Part shown: piece by piece, positions 29,446-37,788 of the stretch | How positions within the stretch are numbered: the first letter of the stretch is position 1 | Layout: every line of letters starts with the position of its first letter | Source: Saccharopolyspora oryzae | GTDB taxonomy: Bacteria > Actinomycetota > Actinomycetes > Mycobacteriales > Pseudonocardiaceae | DNA length: 64,000 nt | Direction: 5' to 3' | Assembly (NCBI RefSeq): GCF_027853915.1 | Contig: NZ_JAQGLA010000007.1 | Coordinates: forward strand, 1-64,000 | Program-made: the position numbers and the translations under genes | Notes under the pieces: model-generated | What the model saw: only the letters and a program-made list of their open reading frames with translations | Databases searched by the model: none | Told to the model about the DNA's origin: nothing

Positions 29446-30468
29446 ATGGAGCCCTCGGACCAGGATGTGCGGATGCCGGCGTTCCCCGCCGCTTTCGGTC
29501 TGACGTCCGGTCAGGTCGAGCAGGCGGTCCGGCTGGCCGGGATGGCACCGTCGCTGCACAACAGCCAGCCGTGGCGGTTCCGGATCATGCCGCACCTGAT
29601 CGAGCTGCACGCGGACCCGAAGTACCGGCTGCCCGCAGCCGACCCCGAGGAGCGGGAGCTGCGGTTGGCGTGCGGGGCCGCCCTGTTCAACTTCCGGCTC
29701 GCCTTGGCGCAGGCGGGAATCCGGCCGCTGGTGACCTTGCTGCCGCACCTGCGCGCCGCTACCGCGCTGGCGGAGATCCGCAGCGGCGGGCACGAGGAGC
29801 CGCGACCCGCCGACGTCCAGCTGTGCGAAGCGATCCCCCGGCGGCACAGCCACCGGCAACCGTTCCGGAACACCCCGGTCTCGGCTGAGGACAAGCACCT
29901 GCTCGTCCGCGCCGCGCAGGGCGAGCACACCTGGTTGCACGTGATGCGGGCGGACCAGCTGGACGTGCTCGAAGGGCTGGTGCACCGGGCCAACCGCGCG
30001 CAGATGGCCGACGAGCGGTTCCGGGCCGAGCTGGCGACGTGGGTCGGTCGCGGCGATGACAGCGCCGAAGGCGTGCCGCTGTCGGCAGCCGGGCCCAAGC
30101 CCGAACCCCAGGACCAGTGGGTGCACCGCGATTTCACCGGCGGGCTGACCGCGCGCGAGCCGGGGACGAAGTTCGAATCGCACCCGCTGCTGGTGCTGCT
30201 GTGCAGCCGCACCGGCGGTCCGGAAGCCGAGCTGCGGTCCGGGCAGGCCCTGCAGCGGTTGTGGTTGACCGCGACCGCACGAGGACTGGCCGCTTCGATG
30301 ATCTCGCAGGTCCTCGAAGTGCCGGAAACCCGCCAGTCGGTCCAAGAACTGCTGGGCGAGCAGGCCGCACCGCAGGCACTGCTGCGGATCGGGCACGGGG
30401 CCGCCACTGCTGCCTCGCCCCGGCGCGAACCCGCCGACCTGCTCATCGACAGCGCTTCGGAGCGTTGA
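29446..30468 (+). CDS. Acg-family nitroreductase-like protein
   Basis: 340 residues from ATG 29446. The N-terminal FMN-binding segment MAPSLHNSQPWRF and later ELRLACGAALFNFRLALAQA, RRHSHRQPF and GQALQRLWLTATARGLAAS are those of the Acg/Rv2032 family. This is a nitroreductase-fold group with two fused half-domains; it binds FMN poorly or sequesters it, and no enzyme activity is settled. Acg and relatives (Rv3127, Rv3131) are strongly DosR-induced in M. tuberculosis. The gene is monocistronic, ending 6 bases before the convergent pncB-like gene. A second family member is encoded at 32710-33639. Confidence 0.9.
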   Translation: MEPSDQDVRMPAFPAAFGLTSGQVEQAVRLAGMAPSLHNSQPWRFRIMPHLIELHADPKYRLPAADPEERELRLACGAALFNFRLALAQAGIRPLVTLLPHLRAATALAEIRSGGHEEPRPADVQLCEAIPRRHSHRQPFRNTPVSAEDKHLLVRAAQGEHTWLHVMRADQLDVLEGLVHRANRAQMADERFRAELATWVGRGDDSAEGVPLSAAGPKPEPQDQWVHRDFTGGLTAREPGTKFESHPLLVLLCSRTGGPEAELRSGQALQRLWLTATARGLAASMISQVLEVPETRQSVQELLGEQAAPQALLRIGHGAATAASPRREPADLLIDSASER

Positions 30469-30474
30469 CCACCG

Positions 30475-31809
30475 TCAAAGCACGCTGCTGAGCCCGTACT
30501 TCGCCTTGAGCGAGCCCTGCACCTCCCCGGCGAGCCTCACCAGCGCCGGGGACCAGCGCACCTCGACGGGCGCGGGATCGGTGAGCGACCGGGCCGCTTC
30601 GGGCAGCCACCGCAGGTCGCGCTCGAACCGACCGCGAGCCGCCGAGACCGGCTCGGTCTCGCCCATCCGCTCACCACCGCGCATGACCGGGACGAGGAGC
30701 GGTTCGCGACCGGCCGGGGGATCTTCCGCGCGCAGGGCGAGCAGGTCGGGCTGGCCGGTCTCGCCGCGGTAGACCTGCTTGGCGGCGGGCGCGGTCCGCT
30801 TGCCCGCGGACAGCTTCATCACCGGAGATCCCTCGTACTCCACCAGTTTGAACGCGCTGTCCAGCGACGGCGCGTCCGCGGAAACGCCCATGCGGGTGCC
30901 GACACCGAACACGTCGATCGGCGCCGCCGCGAGGTCGGCCAACTCGTGTTCGTCCAGCCCGCCGCTGGCCATGATCCGGGCGTGCGTCATCCCCGCCTCG
31001 TCGAACATCCGGCGGGCTTCCACGGCCAGCGCACCGAGATCCCCGGAGTCCAACCGGATCCCGATGTCGCTGCCCGCGGGCAGTTCCCGGGCGACTTCGA
31101 TCGCGGTGCGCACCCCGTGAGGGGTGTCGTAGGTGTCGACCAAGAACACCGCTGTGTCGGGGAAATCAGCCGCGAACGCGCGAAAAGCGGTGCGTTCGTC
31201 GGGGAATGCCTCGACGTAGGAGTGCGCCATCGTGCCTGCGGCCAGGATCCCGAACTCGCGTGCCGCCGCCACGTAGCTTGTGCCTGCGAACCCGGCGATG
31301 GCCGAAGCGCGCGCGACCGCCCGCGCCGCTTCCAGACCGTGCGTGCGCCGCGCGGCGAAGTCGATCAAATCCGCCTCCGGGGCGGCAAGGTGGCACCTCG
31401 CGGCTTTCGCCGCCACCGCCGTCTGGAACGTGGTGAAGTTCAGCAGCGCGGTCTCCACCAACTGCGCCTCCGGAAGTGGCGCGGTGACCTCCAGCAGCGG
31501 TTCATCAGCGAAGACCACCCGGCCTTCCGGGACCGCCCGCACGTCGCCGGTGAACCGCAGCCGCCCCAGCGCGGCCAGATCGGCCTCCGGCAGGCGCGTG
31601 ACATCTCCCAGGTAGGCCAGCTCCGCGTCGTCGAAGTGCAGGTCCTGCAAGAAGTCCAGGCAGTCGGCCAGCCCCGCGGCCACCAGGAAACCCCGCTGGG
31701 GCGGCAGCTTCCGGGCGAACAGGCTGAACGTGGCCGGGCCGAGCATGCCCCGGCGCAGGTAGCTGGCCGCCATCCGGATCTCGTAGAGATCGGCGCACGA
31801 ACCCGTCAT
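30475..31809 (-). CDS. pncB: Nicotinate phosphoribosyltransferase
   Basis: 444 residues; ATG 31809 overlaps the upstream USP stop (ATGA). Motifs: LYEIRMAASYLRRG at the N-terminus, RRTHGLEAARAVARASAIAG, GTMAHSYVEAFPDE with the histidine phosphorylated by ATP, FLVDTYDTPHGV, GIRLDSGDL and ASGGLDEHEL. It converts nicotinate and PRPP to nicotinate mononucleotide, feeding NAD salvage. Length is normal for the actinobacterial PncB2 type. In M. tuberculosis pncB2 (Rv0573c) is in the DosR regulon. Here it ends a four-gene operon CBS - nitroreductase - USP - pncB. Confidence 0.94.
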   Translation of the reverse strand: MTGSCADLYEIRMAASYLRRGMLGPATFSLFARKLPPQRGFLVAAGLADCLDFLQDLHFDDAELAYLGDVTRLPEADLAALGRLRFTGDVRAVPEGRVVFADEPLLEVTAPLPEAQLVETALLNFTTFQTAVAAKAARCHLAAPEADLIDFAARRTHGLEAARAVARASAIAGFAGTSYVAAAREFGILAAGTMAHSYVEAFPDERTAFRAFAADFPDTAVFLVDTYDTPHGVRTAIEVARELPAGSDIGIRLDSGDLGALAVEARRMFDEAGMTHARIMASGGLDEHELADLAAAPIDVFGVGTRMGVSADAPSLDSAFKLVEYEGSPVMKLSAGKRTAPAAKQVYRGETGQPDLLALRAEDPPAGREPLLVPVMRGGERMGETEPVSAARGRFERDLRWLPEAARSLTDPAPVEVRWSPALVRLAGEVQGSLKAKYGLSSVL

Positions 31810-32678
31810 GAGCTCGCCTCGCGCTCACCGCGGTTCCGGGGCTCGTCGGCCGCCCGCCCCTCGGGGAAGGCGAGGTCCTCGCCGTGGTGGGTTTCGCCGA
31901 CGACGGCCACCGGGCAGTCCGCGTGGTGCAGGGTGCCGTGCGCGACGGTCCCGAACCCCAGCGCCGTGCTGCGGTGCCCGAGGACCAGCATCTGGGCCGA
32001 AGCGGACGCACGGCTCAGCTCGCCGGCGGGGTCGCCGTAGCGCACGTCGACGGCCAGCGGTACCGCCGGGTACTTGGTCGACCAATCGGCCAGGGACGCC
32101 GCCAGGTCATCGCGCATCTTGTCCACTGTGGATGGTGACGGGGGCTCGGGCTGCTGGTGCCGCCCGAGGATCGGCGGCCACACGTGCACCGCGAGCAGCG
32201 AGGTCTGCCGGATCACGGCCTCCGCGAAGGCGAACTGGACGGCACCGTCCTTCTCGGCACAACCCGCGACGCCGAGCACCACCGGGCCGAACGCGAAGCT
32301 GGTCCGGTGCCGCGGAACGACCACGACCGGGCAACTGGCCCGTTCCGCCACCGCCCGGCTCACCGAGCCGAGCAGCGTCTCGGCCACCGCGCCGCGGCCG
32401 CGCGAGCCCACGACCAGCAACTGCGCGTCGGCGGACTGCCGGATCAACGCGTCCGGGGCGAACCCGGCCAGCACCTCCTCGGTCACGTCCATGCCGGGGT
32501 GCGAGCGGCGGCACTCCTCGACGACGCTGCGCACCATCGCCCAGTCCGCCGAGGTCGCCGCGCCCGACGCAGCGACGACCCACAACGGCGCATCGCGCAG
32601 CACCGCTTCGGTCGCCGCCCACATCGCGGCGCTCACCGATTCCTCGGACCCGTCGATTCCCACGAGCACGCGTCGCAT
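31806..32678 (-). CDS. Universal stress protein, tandem domains
   Basis: 290 residues from ATG 32678. Domain 1 (VLVGIDGSEESVSAA, GSRGRGAVAETLLGS) has an intact ATP loop. Domain 2 (VVLGVAGCAEKDGAV; GHRSTALGFGTVAHG) has lost the loop spacing and probably does not bind nucleotide. A C-terminal tail of about 25 charged residues (EDLAFPEGRAADEPRNRGER) is unusual for the family. Third gene of the CBS - nitroreductase - USP - pncB operon, 31 bases after the nitroreductase. Confidence 0.92.
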   Translation of the reverse strand: MRRVLVGIDGSEESVSAAMWAATEAVLRDAPLWVVAASGAATSADWAMVRSVVEECRRSHPGMDVTEEVLAGFAPDALIRQSADAQLLVVGSRGRGAVAETLLGSVSRAVAERASCPVVVVPRHRTSFAFGPVVLGVAGCAEKDGAVQFAFAEAVIRQTSLLAVHVWPPILGRHQQPEPPSPSTVDKMRDDLAASLADWSTKYPAVPLAVDVRYGDPAGELSRASASAQMLVLGHRSTALGFGTVAHGTLHHADCPVAVVGETHHGEDLAFPEGRAADEPRNRGEREASS

Positions 32679-32709
32679 TCGCCCTCCCCGCCCGTCGGCC
32701 GCGCGGCCG

Positions 32710-33639
32710 TCACCGTCTGGCGGGACGCCCGACCCTCATCAGCACCTGCGGCGCCTCGGCGAACCCGAGCCCGGCCGCCAGCTCGGACCGCACTTCCGCC
32801 AGGTGCAGCGGTTGAGTCATCACGGAAGCGACCAGTCCGCGGCCGGTCGCCTCCAGCCACGCTTGTTCCACGGCCGCACCCGCGCGGACCTGGTCCACCG
32901 GCCCGTCGGTCTGGACGCCCACGACGAGCACCGCTTCCCGCTGCATGCGCGCCGCCAGCGCGGACTCGTCGGGCAGGTGGGTGCGGCCGGTGGTCAGCCC
33001 CACCGCCGCCAACCCCCGCTCCCCGAACGCGTCGCGGCGCAGGCCGTCACCGGCCTCCGTCGTCCACGACGACAGCTCCCGCTGGTACTCGGCGTTGCCC
33101 CGGAAGACGCGTGCCGCGTAGGTCAGCAACCTCGCGACGGCCAGGGTCTCGTCCGCGCCGGAGATCCAACGCCCGGTGACGCCGGGTGCCGCGACCGCCT
33201 CCAGCAGCGCATCCCGGGTGCTCTCCGGGAGCTCCGAGCCGTCGAAGGCCTCCCGGTAGCTCCGGCGTTCCAGGACCGCCTCGCTCCGGCGGCGCTCCAC
33301 CTCGCTCGGCTCGGCGCGCCCGGTCGCGGTGACCGCGGCCAGCACCAAGCCCGCGTCGGAGCCGAGCTTCTCCTCGACGGCCCAGCCCAGACCACGCACC
33401 GCCAGCACCAGGTTCGCCAACGCCGCGCCGCAGGAGATCCGGCGATCCCGGCCGCCGGGATCGTGCTGTGCCAGCAGGGTTGGGCGTTCGCGCAGCTCAG
33501 CGGTCCGGTCGCGCAGCTCGAGCGACCACGGGCGGCTGTTGTGCACCGAGGGCGCGTTGTGGACCGCACGGTTGATGACCGCCGACTCCTCCGCCGACCA
33601 CCCGCGGTGTCCTCCGGCGTCGCCTGGAACAGCACTCAT
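32710..33639 (-). CDS. Acg-family nitroreductase-like protein (second copy)
   Basis: 309 residues from ATG 33639, overlapping the CBS gene stop by ATGA. APSVHNSRPWSLEL is the FMN-phosphate segment; DRRISCGAALANLVLAVRGL, LERRSYREAF and GAAVEQAWLEATGRGLVASV are the other family blocks. It is divergent in sequence from the copy at 29446-30468, so this is an old paralogue rather than a recent duplicate. About 20-30 residues shorter than Rv2032-type proteins. Cotranscription with a CBS protein, a USP and pncB suggests joint induction. Confidence 0.88.
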   Translation of the reverse strand: MSAVPGDAGGHRGWSAEESAVINRAVHNAPSVHNSRPWSLELRDRTAELRERPTLLAQHDPGGRDRRISCGAALANLVLAVRGLGWAVEEKLGSDAGLVLAAVTATGRAEPSEVERRRSEAVLERRSYREAFDGSELPESTRDALLEAVAAPGVTGRWISGADETLAVARLLTYAARVFRGNAEYQRELSSWTTEAGDGLRRDAFGERGLAAVGLTTGRTHLPDESALAARMQREAVLVVGVQTDGPVDQVRAGAAVEQAWLEATGRGLVASVMTQPLHLAEVRSELAAGLGFAEAPQVLMRVGRPARR

Positions 33640-34055
33640 CTGCCTCCCCCTTCGACTTCCACCGGCGCTGCGCGGCCCTGCGCGATGCTCCGGACGAGGT
33701 CGACAGCGGTGAGCACTCCGCAGACGTGCCCGTCCCGCACCACCAGGACCGCGTCGGTGCGCGCATCGATCATGCGCTGCGCAGCCACTTCGATGCCGTC
33801 GGTCGCCTCCACCCTCGGACCGGGTACCACGCACAACGAGCCGACGGTCGCCGCCGCCTTCGGGTACCGGGCGGCGATGCCCTGCAGCAGCTCGGCCGCG
33901 CTGACCAGCCCCACCACGTCGTCGTCGGCCACCACGGCGAGGTGGTGGACCTCCCGCGCGTACATCTCGTACAGCGCCGCCATCGCGTCCAGCTCGGGCC
34001 GAACAGCGACGACGGGGGTGCTCGCGAGGTCCGATGAGCTCGTTCGATCGATCAT
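33636..34055 (-). CDS. CBS-pair protein
   Basis: 139 residues from ATG 34055, with GAGGTGGG just upstream; an in-frame ATG at 34085 would add ten residues. Two CBS motifs only (VVAVRPELDAMAALYEMYAR...VGLVSAAELLQGIA; RVEATDGIEVAAQRMIDART...CGVLTAVDLVRSIA), with no further domain. Such stand-alone CBS pairs bind adenine nucleotides; several (for example Rv2626c) are DosR-regulon proteins. First gene of a four-gene operon with tightly overlapping stops and starts. Confidence 0.88.
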   Translation of the reverse strand: MIDRTSSSDLASTPVVAVRPELDAMAALYEMYAREVHHLAVVADDDVVGLVSAAELLQGIAARYPKAAATVGSLCVVPGPRVEATDGIEVAAQRMIDARTDAVLVVRDGHVCGVLTAVDLVRSIAQGRAAPVEVEGGGR

Positions 34056-34107
34056 GTCCCACCTCGAAGGCCTCGCCTTGACCATCCCGCGCCCACCCCG
34101 GCCACGA

Positions 34108-34125
34108 CCAGGGAAGTTGGTCACG
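34108..34125 (-). promoter_or_regulatory. DosR-like box upstream of the CBS - nitroreductase - USP - pncB operon
   Basis: CCAGGGAAGTTGGTCACG, with one of six conserved G/C positions replaced (A for C). It lies 53 bases from ATG 34055, and within 10 bases of the stop of the upstream ppk2 gene, showing that the operon has its own promoter. Confidence 0.5.
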
Positions 34126-34132
34126 AACGCGC

Positions 34133-34951
34133 TCAGAGCGAGGCGGCGTGGTCCGGGACGTAGCGGTACGTCTCGCGGGCCGGCCGCCGGTACCCGGTGG
34201 GAGGCGGCCGGGGCGGGAGCTCCAGCGCAGGGACCGGCACCTCCCGGAAGGGGATGCTCGACACCAGGTGCGCGATCATGTTGATCCGGGCGCGCCGCTT
34301 GTCCTCGCTCTCCACCAGGAACCACGGGGCCTCGGCGGTGTCGGTGGCGGCGAGCATCTGGTCCCTGGCCCGCGAGTACTCCTCCCACCGCACGACCGAT
34401 TCCAGGTCCACCCGGGAGAGCTTCCACCGCCGCATCGGGTCCGCCACCCGCTTGTGCAGGCGCCGCTCCTGCTCGGCCTGGCTGATCGAGAACCAGTACT
34501 TGCGCAGCAGCATCCCGTCCTCGACGAGCATCCGCTCGAAGATCGGGCACTGCCGCAGGAACCGCTGGTGCTCCTCGTCGGTGCAGAAGCCCATCACGTG
34601 CTCGACGCCGGCGCGGTTGTACCAGCTGCGGTCGAACAGCACGATCTCACCGGCGGCCGGCAGCTCGGCGACGTACCGCTGGAAGTACCACTGGGTCCGC
34701 TCCCGCTCCGTCGGCACCGGCAGCGCGGCGATCCGCGCAACCCGCGGGTTGAGGTACTCCGCGACGCGCTTGACCGTGCTGCCCTTCCCCGCCGCGTCGC
34801 GCCCCTCGAATAGCACGACCAGGCGCGCACCTTCCGCCCGAACCCACTCCTGCACTTTCACCAGTTCCGCTTGCAGCCGGAACAGCTCGCGCTCGTAGCT
34901 GGCCCGCGGCAAGCGCTTCAGCTCCGCAGATCCACCACCGGCCGTGCTCAT
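34133..34951 (-). CDS. ppk2: Polyphosphate kinase 2
   Basis: 272 residues. Walker A GRDAAGKGS at about 50-58, Walker B region GEIVLFDRSWYNRAG with D107, and the lid motif RRLHKRVADPMRRWKLSRVD are those of PPK2. The enzymes transfer phosphate between polyphosphate and nucleoside diphosphates, or monophosphates in some subgroups. Single-domain length fits class I/III; the nucleotide preference cannot be told from sequence here. It follows a USP gene by 12 bases, so the pair is likely cotranscribed from the boxed promoter at 35.8 kb. It would supply GTP or ATP from stored polyphosphate during stress. Confidence 0.94.
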   Translation of the reverse strand: MSTAGGGSAELKRLPRASYERELFRLQAELVKVQEWVRAEGARLVVLFEGRDAAGKGSTVKRVAEYLNPRVARIAALPVPTERERTQWYFQRYVAELPAAGEIVLFDRSWYNRAGVEHVMGFCTDEEHQRFLRQCPIFERMLVEDGMLLRKYWFSISQAEQERRLHKRVADPMRRWKLSRVDLESVVRWEEYSRARDQMLAATDTAEAPWFLVESEDKRRARINMIAHLVSSIPFREVPVPALELPPRPPPTGYRRPARETYRYVPDHAASL

Positions 34952-34963
34952 CCTCGTGCGCCC

Positions 34964-35770
34964 TCAAGCCGCTGGATTCCTGGCGATGAGCACCGGGCAC
35001 GGCGCTATGTGCAGCAGGGCTCGGCTGGTCGAACCGAGCAGCATCCCGGTCATGCCGCCCCTGCCCCGGCTGCCCACCACGATCAGCTGCGCCGCCTTGG
35101 CGTGCTCGACCAGGTACCGCACCGGCCGGTTGCGCTCGACGACCCGCCGCACCTCGACGTCCGGATGCTCCGCCTGCCACCCGGCCAGGCGTTCGGCGAG
35201 CACTTCCCGCTCGGACTCGGCGATGACGGCCCAAGCCCGGTCGTCGACCGCCGCCCAGGGCGCGGGTTCTACGTCCATCCACACGTGCACCGCTACCAGC
35301 GGAACCCGACGCACGGCTGCCTCGGCGAAAGCCACGGCCACCGCCGCCTCCCCCACCCGGGACCCGTCGACGCCGAGCAGGATCGGCTTCCCCGGATCAG
35401 GCACCGGACCTCGCACGACGACCACCGGGCACTCCGCGCGCATCGCGACCGCATCAGCGGTGGACCCCACCGGCAACCCGCTCCGCCCACCAACACCCCG
35501 GATCCCCACTGCGACCCGCCGAGCTCGCGCGGACTCCTCGACGAGCACGGCTTGCGGAACCCCGCGCCGCAATTCCGGGATCACCTCGACATCAGCGGCC
35601 CCGGTAGCGACCCGGCAGGCCGCGGGCAGCGGATCCTCCCCCACCGAGCCGGATTCGACGTGGATCAACCGGAGCGGCACCCGGTGCAGCGCGGAATCCA
35701 CCGCGGCCCACTGAACCGCGGCCAACGCGGAGTCCGAACCGTCCACTCCCACCACATTGGCCTCGCGCAT
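34964..35770 (-). CDS. Universal stress protein, tandem domains
   Basis: 268 residues from ATG 35770. Domain 1 (NVVGVDGSDSALAAV, GIRGVGGRSGLPVGST) and domain 2 (ILLGVDGSRVGEAAV, GSRGRGGMTGMLLGST) both retain the G-2x-G-9x-G-S/T loop, so both may bind ATP. First gene of a USP-ppk2 operon. Upstream, a DosR-like box that matches the pattern fully lies 73-90 bases before the start. It is distinct in sequence from the duplicated copies. Confidence 0.92.
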   Translation of the reverse strand: MREANVVGVDGSDSALAAVQWAAVDSALHRVPLRLIHVESGSVGEDPLPAACRVATGAADVEVIPELRRGVPQAVLVEESARARRVAVGIRGVGGRSGLPVGSTADAVAMRAECPVVVVRGPVPDPGKPILLGVDGSRVGEAAVAVAFAEAAVRRVPLVAVHVWMDVEPAPWAAVDDRAWAVIAESEREVLAERLAGWQAEHPDVEVRRVVERNRPVRYLVEHAKAAQLIVVGSRGRGGMTGMLLGSTSRALLHIAPCPVLIARNPAA

Positions 35771-35842
35771 GCACACCTCTCCCCGGCACGGCGCGAACGC
35801 ACCAGCGCCCCCACCCACTCTTCGACGCCCCGCAGCACCGGT

Positions 35843-35860
35843 CCAGAGGCAATGGTCACC
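35843..35860 (-). promoter_or_regulatory. DosR-like box upstream of the USP-ppk2 operon
   Basis: CCAGAGGCAATGGTCACC, matching all conserved positions and nearly identical to the sites at 29363 and 58839. Confidence 0.58.
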
Positions 35861-36014
35861 GGACAGCCCGTTGACCGGGTTCGGGTCACCTGCCGAGGCC
35901 CGTGGGAGTAGGTTGTTGCGAGCAACGCGGTGCGGTCGGGTCGTGCCTCCACCCGTACTCGGCTCCCGCCATGAACGGACCAACAGGCCAATGCGGTCGA
36001 ACGAGGTTAGTTAC

Positions 36015-36611
36015 GTGACGAGTGGCCAGCCGAGCTTGTTCCCGTCGAACGTCGGTGCGCCGACGGGCCTCGCTCCGACCCTCATCTCCTCCTCCGATGC
36101 GCAGAAGGCTGCCGAGCTGCTCGGCTGGGGGCAGTGTGTAGCGCCGCGGATGACGTTGCTCGGCGTTCAGGCATACCCCGTGGTCGAGATCAGCGAGCGA
36201 GCTCACGATCTTCGTCAACGGTCGGGGCAACCCCCAGTGCTCGACCACGATGTACTCGCGATGTGGCAATGGCCTGAAGCAGCGCCGATGCGCGCCCCCG
36301 AAGTCGTCAAGCTGTGCGGGGTGCTCAGCAGCGCTCGATCCTGGCGGTCGGCCCTGTCCGGAGCTTCCAGGCTGCGGGGGTTCTGCAGCACAGCGGTGAT
36401 CGCGACGTCTCCCCTGGCCCAGGAAGAAGAATGCCAGCTCGAGTGCAAGCTCCAGGGTGTCGGCATGCTGGCCGCAGATTCCGGCGGGCAGCTGCGCGTG
36501 GTGGAACCGGCTCGGCGTGGGCGGAGCCCGCAGGCCCGGCGGCGAACGTTGGACCGGTGGGTCGAAGAGCTCGTCTACCAGGAGCTCATCCGCGCGGGAG
36601 CTCTTGCATAG
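36015..36611 (+). CDS. Hypothetical protein
   Basis: 198 residues from GTG 36015, chosen because GAGG lies eight bases upstream; ATG 35991 in frame is an alternative. It has no membrane segment. It has a Ser/Pro-rich start (TSGQPSLFPSNVGAPTGLAP), a central region (VVEISERAHDLRQRSGQPPV) and a basic C-terminus (RRGRSPQARRRTLDRWVEEL) of helical character. I recognise no family. Its last 26 bases overlap the end of the convergent gene on the minus strand, so the two messages share complementary 3' ends. Confidence 0.6.
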   Translation: MTSGQPSLFPSNVGAPTGLAPTLISSSDAQKAAELLGWGQCVAPRMTLLGVQAYPVVEISERAHDLRQRSGQPPVLDHDVLAMWQWPEAAPMRAPEVVKLCGVLSSARSWRSALSGASRLRGFCSTAVIATSPLAQEEECQLECKLQGVGMLAADSGGQLRVVEPARRGRSPQARRRTLDRWVEELVYQELIRAGALA

Positions 36612-37788
36612 CCCCCTCCGGCTCTAGGAACTCGGCACCCACGGCCCGCCAGGACTCCAAGAACCTGGGAATGGTCCAGTTGCCATTCACGCTTCTTCCG
36701 ATGTCGAGGTGGTAGAAGCCCGCCACGCTGCACTGCTCGATCCAGCTGTTCCGGCGCTGGTTCGGAGTCAAGGAGGAGAACCGCAACCTCTCGTGGACGT
36801 TGATGAGGATCTCCAGCGAGTGGCTGTAGGCCGCAGCTTGCTTCTCTCCGCGGTCGAGGATCGTCGCGAAGTGGTCCATCATCCGCCCGTTGCACGTGTG
36901 GCAGTCGCACTCCCACCGTTCCACCTGGTCAGGAGTGAGCTGCACCGCGGTGGCCACCTTGTCCGCCCCCACGTAGGAAAGGCAGTGCTCGATCAGCACC
37001 GAAACCTGCGCAGGACGAAATCGGCCGTTCTCGTTCGAGACGGGGTAGAGGTGGCGAAGCCCTGACGTCGTTCCCGCGGCTGCCGCCAGCGCACCGAAGC
37101 ACAACGCCCCCACAGCCGAGACATCACTGCGCAGCAGGAGCACCGGGCTTCCGGACGCCAGCAATGTCAGCAAGCCGCGCAGAACTTTCTGCACGCCGAG
37201 CGGGTCGCCCGGGTGCTCCAGCACGAGCGCGACCGCAACACCCGATGTCCGGATCTCTTCCTCGAGCAGGGTCAACCAGGCGCGCTCCCCCAACCAGCTC
37301 CTGTGCAGCGGCAAGCAAGCGATGACAGCTTCACCCAGCTCTCGGGAACGCGCCAGTATGCTGCGCAACCCGGTCACGTCACCTTCGCCGACATAACCGG
37401 AGTCGGTGAGCACCGGCAGGTCCAGCTTCCGCTGTGACAAGATCCACTGATTGTCGAACGGCTCACTGGCCGGATATCGCCCGTTGCCCTTGTAGCGGGC
37501 CGCATCGCACAACAGCGGTTTCTCGAACCCGTGTTTCCGGAGAGCACGAGCGGCCACCGGCGCATCGGAACCCGTGAGAACGAGCCCCGCCCCGCGCCTG
37601 TCTGCAACAAGACTGGATGCTTCCCGGGCTTCGGCCGTGTCGCACTGGATCAGCAGCGTGTCTCGGAAGGCGTCCATCCAGTCGGACTTCTCGGTCGAGA
37701 TGGCTGCGCCGGCCCGCTCGTCCAGCAGCGGTAAGCGTTGCGGAGAAGTCGTGGAATCCTGCGCCGATCCTCCATCCGTGCCCGACAT
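36586..37788 (-). CDS. Conserved hypothetical protein with TIM-barrel-like pattern and CxCxxC motif
   Basis: 400 residues from ATG 37788 with GGGAGGGG upstream. Alternating hydrophobic strands and helices (GAGLVLTGSDAPVAARALRK, KPLLCDAARYKGNGRYPASE, SGVAVALVLEHPGDPLGVQK, SPVLLLRSDVSAVGALCFGA) suggest a barrel. The segment RWECDCHTCNGRMMD contains a CxCxxC cluster resembling the zinc site of tRNA-guanine/7-deazaguanine transglycosylases. I regard that similarity as weak. No operon partner; convergent with the preceding gene. It could be a nucleoside-modification or unknown barrel enzyme. Confidence 0.65.
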   Translation of the reverse strand: MSGTDGGSAQDSTTSPQRLPLLDERAGAAISTEKSDWMDAFRDTLLIQCDTAEAREASSLVADRRGAGLVLTGSDAPVAARALRKHGFEKPLLCDAARYKGNGRYPASEPFDNQWILSQRKLDLPVLTDSGYVGEGDVTGLRSILARSRELGEAVIACLPLHRSWLGERAWLTLLEEEIRTSGVAVALVLEHPGDPLGVQKVLRGLLTLLASGSPVLLLRSDVSAVGALCFGALAAAAGTTSGLRHLYPVSNENGRFRPAQVSVLIEHCLSYVGADKVATAVQLTPDQVERWECDCHTCNGRMMDHFATILDRGEKQAAAYSHSLEILINVHERLRFSSLTPNQRRNSWIEQCSVAGFYHLDIGRSVNGNWTIPRFLESWRAVGAEFLEPEGAMQELPRG

